Assembly (NCBI GenBank): GCA_017591395.1
Contig: WEDG01005619.1
Span: 124,001-188,000, forward strand
Reading direction: 5' to 3'
From: Schistocephalus solidus
Lineage: Eukaryota; Platyhelminthes; Cestoda; Diphyllobothriidea; Diphyllobothriidae
Length of the DNA stretch: 64,000 nucleotides
The notes beneath the pieces are model-generated. The model searched no databases, was not told the DNA's origin, and saw only the letters and a list, made by a program, of their open reading frames with translations. Below are positions 10,981 to 22,210 of the stretch, one piece after another. A program made the translations under genes and the position numbers. How positions within the stretch are numbered: position 1 is the stretch's first letter; each line of letters begins with the position of its first letter.

Positions 10981-11840
10981 TCATGCGATAATAGCTTGGC
11001 CGTCCGCATCAAAGTCTTTAATGGCCGTGGTTTCATCATCCATGTTGGATGCAGGCATGATAATGACCCGGCAATTTGGCTCACTGCCGTTGGAAGTGTT
11101 GGTCACTAACGTCCTCCCCACGTGCCTCATATACCTGCTCAGCCGATGCCTCAACACGGAATATGGGAACGAGAGTTCATTGCGCTTGTTGATGGACTGT
11201 GGGCCTGAGAACCAGGACTCATGCAGCTCACGGCTCACGCAAATATCACCTCTTGCGAGGATTTTCAGTCTCATCAAACTTGAAAGTATGTCCGGGTACC
11301 GTCGAGTGAGGTGCAACCTGAGAGCTAGCGTCTTTCCTCCTCACCGCAGCCGCGTGCTCGGCCATTCGCGTCCTGAGAAATCTCCCGGAATCTCCAACGA
11401 GGTTGCTTTGTCAACAGCTGCACCGGATCCGGTTAAAAACGTCAGACTTTTCTTGCCGTGGCAGCGGGTCTTTCGGCCTAATGACTCGGCGCCTGATGGT
11501 TGCCTCTGACCTGTGTGTCAGCCCAACTCTGGGTTGATTGAGAAAGCGGCTGACGGCTTCCGAGACGTTCCTCACGTACGGAAAAGCTCGCCAGAATGTA
11601 GGGCCGGTTGGGTTTGGTCTCTCTTGTTGTTTGCGTATGCACTGGTAAATACAGTTGCGCAGATAGCCATTCGCTCTCAGTACCCATCGAAAATAGTGCA
11701 TCTCAGCATCCTTGTCTTCCATTTCACTGCAATGCGTCTCAGTTTGCCAGTATAGCGCCCTTACGCATCGGCGTTTGTGACTGCTTGGATAATTGCGGTT
11801 GAATTTCAGTACTTTCGTCGTACTCGATGCTTTCTAGACA
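10981..11840 (-). pseudogene. Penelope RT C-terminus plus GIY-YIG endonuclease
   Basis: Reading leftwards, the first part contains KVLKFNRNYPSSHKRR and RWVLRANGYLRNC, typical of the thumb-side end of Penelope reverse transcriptases. These are followed by PYVRNVSEAVSR and the RRRVIRPKDPLPRQ linker. After an in-frame stop following CSC, the endonuclease region continues with a decayed VGDSGR where VGETGR is expected, then RTRMAEHAAAVRRKDASSQ, a GHTFKF-like stretch, ILARGDICVSRELHESW and GPQSINKRNEL. At least one stop and one or two frameshifts show that it is dead. Penelope EN domains of this kind nick DNA for target-primed reverse transcription; that role is known for the family, not visible here. 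Confidence 0.75.
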
Positions 11841-11864
11841 CCACAGTCAGCTCCTCCCCACAAT

Positions 11865-12409
11865 TCTCGGTAAAACTCGTCATGGTATCCTTTGATTTCA
11901 CTTCCATTTTTACTTCTTTTTAGCTGAACTTGGCATTGAGATTATCGAATTACTCCTACGAGACATATGCGCTGAAACGGAGAGTCGTCTCGTTCAGGCC
12001 AAGATCCTCTAACCCCCGAAGTTCTGTCTCAAGACGTACTTCACGTTTGACAGAACAATCTATGAGCAGGTGAAAGGCACGCCAATGAGTTCGCCGATGT
12101 TGGGACTCATAGCAAAGGCAGTCGCTGGTCTTCCAACGCTACAGACCGCAATTTTAGGCTCTGTATGTGAATGATAACTTCATAGTCATCAAACGGGATC
12201 AGGTGCTGACATTGAAAAAAACTTTTCCACGTAATCTTCCCGGAAATACAATTTACGATGGAGAAGGAAGAAAAAAACCAGTTGGCCTTCCTGAATGTCC
12301 CCGTTTGCAGCAAAGATTATGGTGGTCTGAAAACCAAAGTGATCAGTAACGCAACAAATAGGACACAAGTACTGAACTTCAACAGCAACGACGCAATCAG
12401 CCACAAACC
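11865..12409 (+). pseudogene. Penelope RT palm, plus copy (5' part)
   Basis: Motifs of the Penelope reverse transcriptase occur in order in several frames. The motif-A region is MVSFDFTSIFTS near 11,881. It is followed by EIIELLLRDICAETESRL, then FDRTIYEQVKGTPMSSP (motif B, usually GTPMGSP) near 12,045-12,100. LYVNDNFIVIKRDQVL (motif C) lies near 12,160-12,210, with the usual YVDD changed to YVND. The sequence continues as LAFLNVPVC and LNFNSNDAISHK up to 12,409, where the Gypsy LTR begins. Stops and frameshifts, and the Asp-to-Asn change in motif C, show a dead copy. The coding sequence resumes at 17,485. Confidence 0.75.
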
Positions 12410-13137
12410 TGCAGTTCCCGTTACACACATGGTCTGGACACGACGCCCCCGCGTGTGACCAGACAACTTTCAAGGTCATATACGCACGGCCAGACACCTT
12501 TGTTCTGACTGGTCACCGTTCAGCCTATGACATACCCTCTTTGCTATATACCCTGCTGGAATTTTTTGAATGTACTTTGAAGAATGCTTTTGAGCGAAAA
12601 CTCGGATCCCCGATGGGAATGGTGTAATCGTTGGTCTGTGAAGGTGACCGGTGTTCCTTCTCTCCCTACCGCTGACATCTCCCCTCCCGTTACCGCTATC
12701 GTACCATCTTGCGAGTCTCTGACCGTCAGCATCTCACATGGCCATTTCCTGCAGTTACCGACAGCGCTGCAATCCACACCGGTAACTAGCTGATCATTCG
12801 TGACCTCCTCACATTCCGAACTGATCGATTGTACAGGTCCCCAGTATTTGCTTGTTTCTTTATACTTCTCTTTTGTTGTCTACAATTTGTTACTGTTAAC
12901 ACAGATCCCTTACGTATAAACTTATTCTGTCCTTCAATCCATACAGGTGTGCCTAATTAAGTGCTCAACGATTCTGCCGGCGTTATATGGCTGAGGCTAT
13001 TTCTAGTGATATAATCCACAGTGTGTGCTATCCTTGACATCACTGGACGCTACACTCTAAGACTCCTAACTTGCGCTGTTTCCCATCCTCAGTACACATC
13101 TTGTTTGCAAGCAGCCTTTTATGTTGGAAACATAACA
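12410..13137 (+). repeat. 5' LTR
   Basis: This 728-bp repeat starts TGCAGTTCCCG and ends AACATAACA. Its first 150 bp match the first 150 bp of the 3' LTR (CATGGTCTGGACA, ATATACCCTGCTG) and its last 90 bp match the end of the 3' LTR (CCTCAGTACAC, TCTTGTTTGCAA). The middle, about 12,560-13,045, has no counterpart in the 3' LTR. Visible divergence between the matched parts suggests considerable age. Confidence 0.8.
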
Positions 13138-13155
13138 TTGGTGGCGCAGCTCGAC
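13138..13155 (+). other. Putative primer-binding site
   Basis: TTGGTGGCGCAGCTCGAC begins exactly after the terminal ACA of the 5' LTR, where a tRNA primer-binding site is expected in an LTR retrotransposon. I cannot name the tRNA without a search. Confidence 0.5.
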
Positions 13156-13315
13156 GAAAATGGCTTCATTATTGCCTACACCGTTACCTTTCTGGCCGAA
13201 AAACGCTCCGAAACCCTCAAATGTCTCATGGTTACAATGGAGAAAGATATTTGAGTATTATATTTAACTGATTCCGATATTGTCGCCCACGTGTACACTA
13301 GACGTTAACCAATAA

Positions 13316-13990
13316 TTGAAACCCCTCCGAACTCATCTAGGAGAGTTGGCACAACGATACTGCAACGCACTTAAGTTGCAAGAGGTTACCGATTTGCGAA
13401 CGGCATGCACAAAGCTCGAGGCAGTATGGGGCGGAAAAGACAACACCTTTCCGAGCCGCTATCGGTTTTGTCAGATGCGTCAGGAATCCACTCAATGCAT
13501 TGGTGATTTTATTACGAATCTGACACTCGCCATTCAGGACTGCAGATATGAAGAGATCAAGGCAGGCAAGTTCGAGCAGGTTATGCTCGTTCAGCAGTTG
13601 ATCGTTGGTTGGCGCAATGGAAAAGCGCGGGAATATCTGCTATCAGAGAATAGAGATTTGTCGTGATATCGCCAGTCATCAAGAGCGCGTACGGCAACAC
13701 CTCCAGCAGCTGAATCAGTCAAACGCTGGAGTGATATCATCCTTCGAACCTGAATTTGCTGTCTCTCTGGTGAACACTGCCGGGATTTCATCTAAACAGC
13801 AATCATCTGTTTCTTCAACACCACTACCGTACTGCTACCGTTGCGGTCAGCACCACGTCTGATGGTCAGACTGTAGACACCAGAATAAAGTTGGCCGATT
13901 TTGCGATAAAATCGGGCACACCGAACGAGTGTGCTTCTCCAAAACACGGAAGAACACTAACATGCATGCCACCTACCCGAATTCAGCTGG
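13316..13990 (+). pseudogene. Gag with zinc knuckles
   Basis: The first frame (13316-13666) has the retrotransposon Gag core pattern: RYRFCQMRQESTQCIGDFI followed by a Cys-containing helix and QLIVGWRNGKAREYLLSE. After a frameshift near 13,605-13,660 the frame carries CYRCGQHHV, a stop, then WSDC and FCDKIGHTERVC. This corresponds to a double zinc-knuckle region in which one cysteine of the second knuckle (expected three residues before FC) is replaced. Gag packages the element RNA. This copy has at least one frameshift and one stop. Confidence 0.7.
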
Positions 13991-13999
13991 GGACGGTGA

Positions 14000-16900
14000 G
14001 GCGATACTCAGAATGTTTGCAATGAACACGCCACTTTTGGCACCCTACACTATTACACTTCCAGTGGATCTTCATCTCGTGAAGTTTGAAATCGGCAATG
14101 GCGCAGGTGTTAATCTCATCAATGAGGCCTCTCTTCCGAAAGTCCCCCATATCCTTCCAGCCCGTTCTACTTTCCGCAGTTACATTGGGCAAAACGTAGA
14201 AGTTCGAGGGGTTAAACGGCCGAAGTTGAGCATTATTTGCCGGTTCACGTGGTCAAAGTAAGCCAACAACCAAAACTCCTCGGACGGAACTGGATAAAAG
14301 ACGTGCCTTCTGTGCTATCCTATGTACATCAGATTGTTGCTAACCCGGGACTAGGTTCCCTGTTGATAAATCATAGAGAATTTTTTCACGATCATTCTAC
14401 TACACACTACCGCGGCACATCTTTGAAATTCCAATTGAACTCAGGATTGCGGCCTCGGTTTTTCAAAGCTCGGTCAGACCCCTATGCAGTCACACCGAAG
14501 GTCGAAGAGGAACTGAATCGCTTACAGAAAGCGGACCTCATCGAGCCCGTGCAGTATACGGAATGTGTGAACTCAATAGTCCCTCTTCTTAAATTTGATG
14601 ATACCGTACGTATCTGTGGTGACTACAAGCTGACAATCAACTCAGAAACTAAACTAAAGCCTTATCCTCTCCCATGCATTGAGGACCTGTACGCATCTCT
14701 CTCTCTCTCTCTGGTGGCCAAAAAATGTACAACTTTGGACCTGAAGCATGCTTAAAACATAGTCATCCTAGATATCGAATCTCGAGACGCCACATCCATC
14801 AATATGCACCAAGGTTTATTTCGATACCAACGACTACCATTTGGAGTATATTCTGCTCCAGGTTTATTTAAATGCTTATTGATAGCCTCGTGAAGGACAT
14901 ACCTCACGTTTGCGCAAATCTTGATGATATATTAGTAACGGACCCGTCTAAACATAGTTACCTAGAGGCTCTAAACCTAGTACTAACACGTTTAGAAGAC
15001 GCAGGTTTCAAACTCAGGAAAGATAACTGCACTTTCCTTGCAAAATCGGTGGAGTACCTTGGCGTTAAGGTCGATAAAACTGGTCTCCACCCACTCGAAC
15101 ATAAGCTCAACGCCTTACAGACGGATCCTCGTCCCAACAATATTAGTCAGTTGCGTTTATTCCTTAGGTTTGTTACCCAATTTAGTCGATTTAGGAATAA
15201 ATAGGCTACAACGCTGAAGCCCCTTTATTGGTTACTGGAAAAGAATCGTTGCTGGAACTGATGGGATGTCGAACAAAATGCTTTTGAACGATCAAAGGTG
15301 GCCCTTACCTCGTCTTATCTCCTGATTCATTACAACCCAAAAAGCCTATCCTACTCAAATGTGATCATCCCCGTACGGCGTGGGTTCGGTTCGCATGCAC
15401 CGAATGCCTTCTGGGGCCGAGACGCCAATTGTATTTGCATCAAGAACCATGTCCCAGGCGGAGCTAGATAAAGAAACCTTAGCGATAATGTTTAGCCTAC
15501 AACGCTTCCACTTGTATCTTTTTGGCCGACCCTTCGAAATTCACGCTGACCACAAACCTCTCTTATGTTTTTTGGGTGAAGAATGAGGGAGGTTTTTTGG
15601 GTGAAGAATGAGGAATACAAGAAACGTCCTCGACGAGAATACAATGATGGGCATGCGCTCTTTCCGCTTAAACATATGCAATGAAATATGCTACGAGTAG
15701 TGCAAAAGTAGTGGCTGACGCCTTGAGTAGGCATCCCATTATCGACAATGGCGTTAACGGAGCACCTGTTATTGAGACCGTGAATCTTTTAGAAAACTAA
15801 GTTAACGCACCCGTAACCTGTAAACGAATTAGACAGTTGACATCCAGAGAGCCTCTCTTAAGTCGAGAGAAAAGATCCTTGCAATCGGGATTGCCGTCTT
15901 CTTCCTCCCTCGAACTTCAGCCATTCTATAGCCGTCAGAACGAATTGAGTCTACAAAACGGATGCCTACTATGGGCAATTGTGTAGTGGTGCCATCTCAG
16001 GACTGACAAGCCATCCTCAAAGACCTGCATAATGCCCATCCCAGTACGGTAAGAATGAAAGCCCTCGCCCGCAGTTATGTTTGGTGGCCCGAAATTGACG
16101 AAGACTTCGAAAACATGGTAAAAGCGTGCCACGTGTGTCAACTAACACAGAAGACCTTAACGAAGGTGCCTCTGAAGCCCTCAGCCTGGCCCGACTCGCC
16201 CTGGAAGAGGATACACATTGACTATTTTGGGTCATTCCAAGGCCGTATGGTCTTAGTGGTGATTGACACCCACACTAAATGGATTGAAGCTATTTCAATC
16301 GGAAATTCTTGTTCTTCAGTAACCACAGTTTACAATCTACGAGCCGTTTTTCTACTTTCGAGATACCAGAAATGGTCGTTTCAAACAATGGCCCGGCCTT
16401 TACTAGTGCAGAATTTAAATAATTTATGGACAACAATGGAATTAGGTCGTACCGCGCGGCTTCAAATGGCCGCGCAGCGCGCGCGGTTCAGACGATAGAA
16501 TACGGGGTAGCTAAACAGACGCAAGAGGAATTAGGCGCGAAGCTGTCACGCTTTTTGTTCAGCTATCGCATAACTCCAAACGGCTCAACTGGTTCTTCGC
16601 CTGTATAATTGATGTTCAAGCGGCAGTTGCACACACGGCTCGATCTGCTTAATCCTTCAATGCATGATAAAATCACTGAGCAACAGACGAACATGAAAGC
16701 GCGATATGATGCGCACACGTGACCTCAAATCTTCTTGTTTAACGAAAGTGTCTACACAAGACTGGAATACGAAGCGAACTGTTATCCGGCAGCATTTCGA
16801 AGAAGTGAGGGAAAGATCGCAGAAGTGGGGTTAGAAGATGGGCGAATTGTTCGTCGACATCTGGACCAATTCTGCAGCCGAACGGACACAGAAAGTGAAG

Positions 16901-17109
16901 AATTTGGGAAATTCGAACTGCCCGCAATCCTTGATGTGGATTCTGGCGTCACAAGGACGGAATATTTACGACCTATACTTGCTACAACGCCACCAGCCGA
17001 TGTGTCTATTTCTCATCATCCTTCTACCGCGTCCAGTAGTAACGCAGTGGCAGAGGAACCAGTGACTCCGCAAAACGACGCAGGGATCGAAAATACCACC
17101 CCAAGATGA
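14000..17109 (+). pseudogene. Pol: protease, RT, RNase H, integrase
   Basis: Domains lie in Gypsy order. The protease region near 14,085-14,150 reads GNGAGVNLI where DTGAGVNLI is usual, so the catalytic Asp is gone. The RT (about 14,400-15,200) has RICGDYKLTIN, TTLDLKHA followed by a stop, FRYQRLPFGVYSAP and NLDDILVT. The RNase H (about 15,215-15,590) keeps FEIHADHKPL and is broken near a 24-bp tandem duplication at 15,568-15,615. The integrase (about 15,990-16,600) has the HHCC region (LHNAHPSTVR, CHVC) and IHIDYFG. SNNGPAFTSAEF replaces the expected DNGP, and NGRAARAVQ has Ala in place of the catalytic Glu. A C-terminal tail runs to 17,109. Several catalytic residues are lost, so it is inactive. 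Confidence 0.8.
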
Positions 17110-17232
17110 TCGACCCGATTCCCCACACCCGTCCAACGTTTAAAGGACGAAACCTATTAGAAAATGTATTATCTAACGCTCATTCCCTTTCCTGTATCTT
17201 CCCCTCCGCTCTGCCCGATGTTGTCCAATTTT

Positions 17233-17246
17233 AGGGGAGGAAGGGA
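17233..17246 (+). other. Polypurine tract
   Basis: AGGGGAGGAAGGGA lies directly upstream of the 3' LTR start, the usual site of plus-strand priming in LTR retrotransposons. Confidence 0.75.
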
Positions 17247-17484
17247 TGCAGTGTACGTGACCCGCATGGTCTGGACATGACACCCCAGCGAACGACAAAG
17301 CAACTTTCGAGGTCATGTGCGCACGGACGGACCATATTTGTTCTGAATGGTCAACCTTCAGCCCATGACATTCCCGCTTAGCCATATACCCTGCTGTGTC
17401 CCCTTACGACTCCTCACTTGTACTGTTTTCCGTCCTCAGTACACGTCTTGTTTGCAACCAGCCTTCTGTATTGGATGCATAACA
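17247..17484 (+). repeat. 3' LTR (short form)
   Basis: This 238-bp repeat starts TGCAGTGTACG and ends GCATAACA. It matches both ends of the 728-bp 5' LTR but lacks about 490 bp from the middle; the join is at CCCTGCTG/TGTCCCC near 17,396. Either this copy lost the segment or the 5' LTR gained one. Confidence 0.75.
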
Positions 17485-17728
17485 AAACGCAGTTGTGCAA
17501 GGGCGCTATATAGGCACGTCGGGACGCATTACAGTGAAATGGAAGACAAGGATGCTGAGGTGCACTATTTTCGATGGGTACTGAGAGCGAATGGCTATCT
17601 GCGCAACTGTGTTTACCAGTGCATACGCAAACAACAAGAGAGACCAAACCCAACTGGCCCTAAATTCTCGCGAGCATTTCCTTACGTGAGGAACGTCTCG
17701 GAAGCCGTCAGCCGCCCTCTCAATCCAC
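17485..17728 (+). pseudogene. Penelope RT C-terminus, plus copy (3' part)
   Basis: The frame continues the Penelope sequence interrupted at 12,409: a short CARALYRHVGTHYSEMEDK stretch, then YFRWVLRANGYLRNC, RKQQERPNPTGP and PYVRNVSEAVSRPL. It is closely similar to the minus copy at 11.5-11.75 kb. It ends before the RPKDPLPRQ linker, where an RTE 3' end begins, so no endonuclease remains. Confidence 0.8.
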
Positions 17729-17809
17729 CTGGAAGTTCAACAGTCGATTTCAACGAGGTCAAACGTATGCTCCACACCAGGTGGTGCAGAGACGGGGACT
17801 TGCGCACGA

Positions 17810-19200
17810 ATTAGTTTTAAGTGATATTAGCCTTGCGCTGCAGCTACCGCACTCTCTCCTCCTCCCCCACCTGAGCCGGGTGTCAAGACAGAGTCAAGAA
17901 GACCGGAGATGGGAGAGGGCGCAGGTGGCTGGCGCGTCCGGAGCCGCTCCTGGGTGTGCCACCACACCTGGCTCGGATCCCACGGAGTGGGAGGGCCATA
18001 AAGGCCACATTAAGAAGGAGCCATTGAAACCTGACTCTCAGTCCGCCAGTCAGCCACTCCACACAAAACACACGTTGGGCTGACCACGCGGTCCGAGTTA
18101 TCTCGTCAATTGGCAACCTTCCAAGCCACGGCTTTAAGTGCATCGTGATAGTTTCAAGCGCGTCAGATTGTTTATAGTGAGGAAATAATGCTGAGCTCTC
18201 GACCTCACTCTCTCCCCCACCCCCACAATCAGACCACTGTCCGAGCCGGTCAGTTGTCTGATGCGGAAGCGGGCGCAGCTGCTGGTGACCTCGTCTACGT
18301 GTACTACGTACACGACCTGGCCCCCCAAACACAAGCACCAGAATTTCACACAACAGGGGGTTAAACGGCTTACATCTCACATGTGTGAGATAGCCAAAGG
18401 TCACGTTAAGAAGGAGCCGTCGCAGCCTGAATCTCAGACCACAAGTCAGCCACTCCACGCAACACACATTGGACTAACTGTGAGGTCTGAGTGTAATTGT
18501 CAGTTGGCAACCTACCAACCGTGGCTCTCAACGTTACCGCACTCTCTTCTCCTCCCCCACCTGAGCCCGGTCTCATGACACAGGCAAGAAGACCGGAGAT
18601 GGGAGAGGGCGCAAGTGGCTGGTGCGGCCGGAGCCACCCCTGGGCGTACCACCACACCTGGCTCGGATCCCACAGAGTGGGAGTGCCATAAAGACCACAT
18701 TAAGAAGGAGCCATTGCAGCCTTACTCTCAGTTCGCCAGTCAGCCACTCCACACAAAGCACACATTGGGCTGACCACGCGTTCCGAGTTATCCCGTCAAT
18801 TGGCAACCTTCCAAGTCACGGCTTTTAGCGCACCGTGATAGTTTTAAGCGCATCAGATTGTTTTTTAGTGAGGAACATGCGCTGAGCTGTCGACCTCACT
18901 CTCTCCCCAACCCCCACCATCAGACACTGTCCGAGCCGGTCAGTTGCCTGATGTGGGAGTGGGCGCATTGGCTGACGGATCGGCGTACCCGTCTTCGCGC
19001 GCCACAGCACGACCTGGCCCCCCATAACGCACACACCAGGATTCACAAACTCAGGGATATGGAGCAGCCATCGCCGTCTGACTCCCCAGTCCACTGGTCA
19101 GCCACTCGACACACACAGCACATACACCGAGCCGACGGCGTGGTCTGGTGGAAGCGTCAGATTGGCAGACTTCCCAGCCACGGTTTCTAGGAAACCGTGA
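17810..19200 (-). repeat. RTE 3' UTR with tandem duplication
   Basis: A unit containing CACCTGAGCC, GGAGATGGGAGAGGGCGCA, AAGAAGGAGCCATTG, AAGCCACGGCTTT and TTTCAAGCGC or TTTTAAGCGC occurs twice (about 17,850-18,280 and 18,545-18,960), with partial units near 18,400-18,530 and 19,080-19,190. Short frames on both strands are shadows. Copy 2 of the element has only one unit. Confidence 0.7.
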
Positions 19201-19309
19201 TATACTCTGGTAAATGGTGATTGTGAGGGTGTTGTCGATGTATTGGTGTAGATAGTGTGCGCTGATGTAGCTTAGCCTCCGGTGGTTTACCGGAGGTTGT
19301 CGTGGAGGC

Positions 19310-20150
19310 GCATGTGTCCTAATAGGCCCATGCGGTGTGTAAATGTGCGGGAGCAGTGAGGGCAGTGAAGGCGGGCGCGTCGACTGTATGTCGGAGCCCC
19401 AGGCACTGGTTCACCAGCCTCCGTGCGATGGATTCGCAGGTGACCGACCAGGCCGATGCGTGAGTTGAAGTTGCGGGCGCAGTGTGGGCAGGAGAAATCG
19501 GTAGAGGCTGGGGGATGTCATTCATGGTAGTGGGGGTGTCAGGGCGCTAAGAATGGCAGGAGCGTAGGGTGTGCATGGTGTATCGGTGTTGTCGGCATTG
19601 TGGTGAATTCCGCTGTCATGGATGCGCATGTGACCGAATAGGCCCATGCGATGAGTGAATGCGCGAGGACAGTGAGGGCAGTGGAGGCGACGATCTCTGC
19701 TGTGTGATGGTGCTCCAGGCACTGGCTCACCGGTCTCTGTACGATGTATTCGCAAGTGACCGACCAGACCGATGCGTGAGGTGAATGTGCGGTCGCATTG
19801 AGTACAGCTTAGGAGAGATTCCCCATCGCTGATGGTGGTGGTGGTGTTAGTGAAGGCGAAGGCGGTGGTGGTTGCGGTGGTGGGGGTAACAGGCGATGAG
19901 TAGATGGATGTGGTCTCTATGATGGTGGGAGTAATGGAATTGATGCCAGGAGTGAGGGTGGGGAGTCAGAATGAGGGTTGGCAGAATTTGACGTAGAAAT
20001 TGGAATTGTCGGATTGTTGGTGCATTGCGTCCGAAGATGTCCAACCAGGCCGATTCGCGCGCGGAAGATGCGTTGACAGCGCGGGCATGTTGGCAGGGCC
20101 TGGGCATTGGCGGTGTTGGTCCGGGGCGCTGGTGACTTTCGTGCCGCTCT
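19310..20150 (-). pseudogene. C2H2 zinc-finger tail of RTE, copy 1
   Basis: Continuing leftwards from the RT there are five finger-like units in shifting frames. The first is FRARIGLVGHLRTQ-type, near 20,030-20,110. After a Pro/Ser/Thr-rich linker come [18 protein letters not shown] and CPHCPRAFTHRMGLFGHMRIH (about 19,810-19,610). A second pair of the same two kinds, joined by a near-identical RTE(A/T)GEPVPGAP linker, lies at about 19,505-19,310. The SRIGL/HRMGL pair is therefore duplicated. A nucleic-acid-binding role is inferred from the fold only. Confidence 0.7.
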
Positions 20151-20289
20151 TTAGTCTTTGGCGGCGGCGATCCGGTTGGCCTCATAGATTGCTGAACCAG
20201 TCTTCACTGATCTTATCCATGCCGGTCTATCCTGGGCGAGGTCCTCCCAGGTCACCGAGTTGATTTGCAGTTGCTTTCCAGCGATTTCT

Positions 20290-22210
20290 TCAAAGTGTCC
20301 TCCTAGCGTCGTTTTTTTGACCTCCCTGCCGGCGAGAACCCGTAGCGACATCTCCGTAGAAAAGTCGTTTGGGTAGTCGCTCGTCGTCCATTCTTACCAG
20401 GTGGCCGCTCCATCGCAGTTGCACTTGCCTCAGCATGGCATGGATGCTGAGGATTCCGGTCCGCTCCAGGACTTCCGTGTCCGGGATCCTGTCTTGCCAT
20501 CTTAGCTTCAGTATTCTGCGGAGGCAGCTCAGATGAAAGTGATTCAGCTTCTTGGCTTGGTTCGAGTAGACGGTCCAGGTTTCCGCTCCGTAAATGAGTT
20601 TCGTCAAGATTACGGCCTTGTACATCTTCAGTTTGGTGTTCAGGTGAATACCGTGGCGATTCCACACGGAGGCCTCGCAGCCGGCCGAAGGCCTGACTAG
20701 CTTTGGAGATCCGTTGGGCAATCTCGTCATCGATTCTCGTGTTGCGCGACATCGTGCTTCCTAGATAAGCGTAGGTTTCCACGTTTTTGAGTTGAGCGCC
20801 GTTGACATTGATTCGAGGAGCATTGTATTCCGCGCTGGGTGGCGGCTGGTGCATGATAACTGTTTTGGCTGTACTGATTGTTAATCCAAAATCGGCGCAG
20901 CCTTCGGCGAAGAGGTCCATGCTCCTTTGCATGTCCTCCTCCGTCATGGTGTTAAGGGCGCAGTCGTCCGCGAAGAGCAAATCATGGACTGTAGTCGTTG
21001 ACACGCGCTTTGGAGCCTGCATACGCCGACTGTTGAGAAGGTGCCCGCCAGTTCTGTAGGTGATGCGGATACCAGGCTGCTCATCACGGTAGGCGTCCAT
21101 CAGCATAGCCGAGAACATGAGACTGAAGAGGATGGGGCCAGTACGCAGCCCTGCTTCACTCCGTTGGTCACTGCGAATGCTTCGGATACCGTCCCGTTGT
21201 CAGTGACGCGCGCCGTCATCCCGTCATGAAGCTGACGCACCATGTGCATGAACCGCTCAGGACAACCAAATTTCTGCATGACTTTCCACAGTCCATCACG
21301 ATTCATCGTGTCAAAGGTTTTCGTTAGATCCTCGAAGGTAGTGTATAGGTGAGTTCGCATCTCCTGACACTTCTCTTGTAGCTGGCGGGCGGCAAAGATC
21401 ATATCGGTTGTTCCACGGTGTCGGCGGAAGCCACATTGGCTTTCCGGGAGCAGGACCTGCTCTAGGTGACCATTAAGACGATTGAGAAGGATACGGGCGA
21501 AGATCTTCCCGGCGATGTTGAGCAACGAGATGCCTCTGTGATTATCACATAGCTGCCGGTTCCCCTTCCGTTTGTAGAGATGGACGAGGGTCGCGTCTTT
21601 GAAATCCTGAGGAACTTGTCCTTGGCGGCACATCTCCTGGAAGAGTGTTGTGAGTTCTGCCATCAGCCGGGGCCCACCGTGCTTGTAGACTTCCGGTGGG
21701 ATTGCGTCGGATCCCGGTGCTTTACCGCTGGAAATCTGCTGCACGGCCCGGATGGTTTCTGGTAGGGAAGGCGGCAGATCCAGGTCATTGTTCGTGTCCA
21801 CTTGAGGGAGCCGGTCAATGGCAGCATCGGAGATGGCTGATGAGCAATTAAGGACATTTCTGAAGTGCTCGGCCCAGCGCTTCAAAATTTGCGATTTCTC
21901 TGTCAGCAGTGTTGTGCCGTCAGAGCGGAGCAGCGGTGCGGACCCCTTGATACACGGGCCGTAGATGGCCTTGATGGCTTTGAACATTTTTTTCATTTCA
22001 TTGCGGTCCGCATACCCCTGGATTTACTCAGCCTTTCTGATCATCCAGGCATCCTGCATCTCCCACAGCCGTTGTTGTACAAGGCGCCGGCATCTGAAAA
22101 ATGCTGCTTTGGTGGCGTCAGTCCGAATGTCCATGTAGGCTTTGTGTAGTAGATTCTTCTCCGCGAGTAAGTTGCTGATGTAGGCGTCATTGTCGTCAAA
22201 CCAGTCCACC
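20290..22210 (-). pseudogene. RTE reverse transcriptase, copy 1
   Basis: Reading leftwards the order is [35 protein letters not shown], a [22 protein letters not shown] entry motif, and [18 protein letters not shown]. These are followed by [34 protein letters not shown] (motif A, where Ala is usual before FD) and [13 protein letters not shown]. The catalytic box is [10 protein letters not shown], near 20,965-20,995. The C-terminal region has [32 protein letters not shown] and [19 protein letters not shown]. The longest continuous pieces are 298 and 271 codons and overlap in different frames near 21,100. A stop follows the N-terminal RKAE, so the gene is broken. Confidence 0.8.

Larger units (their letters stand above)
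10785..11840 (-). mobile_element. Penelope-like element, minus copy (5' truncated)
   Basis: The element reads leftwards. It starts in the C-terminal part of the reverse transcriptase, continues through the linker and GIY-YIG endonuclease, and ends in a terminal segment with a hammerhead-like core, followed by a (TTC)n-like tail at 10,796-10,811. The RT palm is missing, so it is truncated at its 5' end, where it meets a plus-strand Penelope copy head to head. Confidence 0.75.
12410..17484 (+). mobile_element. Gypsy-type LTR retrotransposon (Mag-like), decayed
   Basis: This is a complete element in outline. It has two LTRs that start TGCAGT and end ATAACA, a primer-binding-like stretch directly after the 5' LTR, and Gag, protease, RT, RNase H and integrase in Gypsy order. 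A polypurine tract lies directly before the 3' LTR. The flanks are AAACC (left) and AAACG (right), a 5-bp target duplication with one mismatch. Both flanks belong to one Penelope frame, which the insertion splits. The zinc-knuckle and RT motifs resemble the Mag lineage. Many stops, frameshifts and lost catalytic residues indicate an old insertion. Confidence 0.85.

Noticed and set aside
11021..11802. Plus-strand frames of up to 162 codons
   Set aside because: They are antisense shadows of the Penelope endonuclease and RT C-terminus, which has clear motifs on the minus strand.
17781..19190. Many frames of 60-194 codons on both strands
   Set aside because: They lie in the duplicated 3' UTR of the RTE element and recur as shadows in every copy, with no protein family match.
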